Source of the DNA: Methylomonas rivi
GTDB taxonomy: Bacteria > Pseudomonadota > Gammaproteobacteria > Methylococcales > Methylomonadaceae
Assembly: GCF_024505165.1 (NCBI RefSeq)
Contig: NZ_JANIBK010000034.1
Location: 1-33,745 of the forward strand
DNA length: 33,745 bases
Reading direction: 5' to 3'
Shown piece after piece: positions 33,741 to 33,745 of the stretch (positions within the stretch are counted from its first letter, which is position 1; each line of letters begins with the position of its first letter). The notes beneath the pieces are model-generated. The model was not told where the DNA came from. It saw only the letters and a list, made by a program, of their open reading frames with translations, and did not search any database. Both the position numbers and the translations under genes were made by a program.

Positions 33741-33745
33741 GATTC

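Noticed and set aside
1-33745. CRISPR arrays, rRNA genes, riboswitches
   Set aside because: No regularly spaced repeats, rRNA sequence or recognisable riboswitch was seen.

Overview
The window reads as the chromosome of a gammaproteobacterial methanotroph (Methylomonas/Methylobacter-like; this is inferred, not proven). The main evidence is a dense set of genes for the tetrahydromethanopterin (H4MPT)/methanofuran-linked formaldehyde oxidation route: fae, mch, mptG, homologues of mfnD, mfnE and mfnF, several ATP-grasp ligases, a CitG-like protein and a HisA-like protein. Flagellar stator genes, a proton-translocating transhydrogenase, an amylosucrase and a PEP-CTERM-type protein fit the same lifestyle.

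Layout. 1-3990 is an accessory, AT-richer segment. It holds the tail of a damaged REP-associated transposase, a REP-like hairpin, a membrane-anchored KAP P-loop NTPase split by a frameshift, a second REP-like hairpin and a 178-bp MITE-like element. 3991-5077 has a small membrane protein and soxYZ. 5084-8611 (minus) is a tight four-gene unit: response regulator-diguanylate cyclase, nucleotidyltransferase-fold protein, HAD phosphatase, mptG. 8770-12549 (plus) has pntAB and a GH24 lysozyme-SH3 protein. 12608-15094 (minus) has a small membrane protein, a PilZ protein and a PomAB-type stator pair. 15355-17313 (plus) is amylosucrase, facing a PEP-CTERM-like protein. 18388-21685 (minus) is a pair of overlapping dynamin-like GTPases. 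21805-22239 is a small lipoprotein.

22241-32255 is the C1 cofactor region. On the minus strand, pabB-mfnE-DUF2959 follows mfnD-mfnF; a HisA-like gene diverges from mfnD. Beyond a shared terminator, a second minus-strand run reads ATP-grasp, mch, RimK-like ATP-grasp, CitG-like, fae. Fae condenses formaldehyde with H4MPT and Mch hydrolyses methenyl-H4MPT. MptG and PabB supply the arylamine part of H4MPT, and the Mfn homologues build the methanofuran-type carrier. The remaining proteins are good candidates for unassigned cofactor-assembly steps. A tRNA-Ser(UGA), a lipoprotein and a second damaged REP-associated transposase, framed by mirrored palindromes, close the window.

The most interesting points are the coupling of a c-di-GMP synthase to the mptG unit, the CitG-like and HisA-like candidates for missing H4MPT steps, the pabB-mfnE-DUF2959 unit, the frameshifted KAP NTPase, and two transposase remnants that appear to have lost the same part of the protein.
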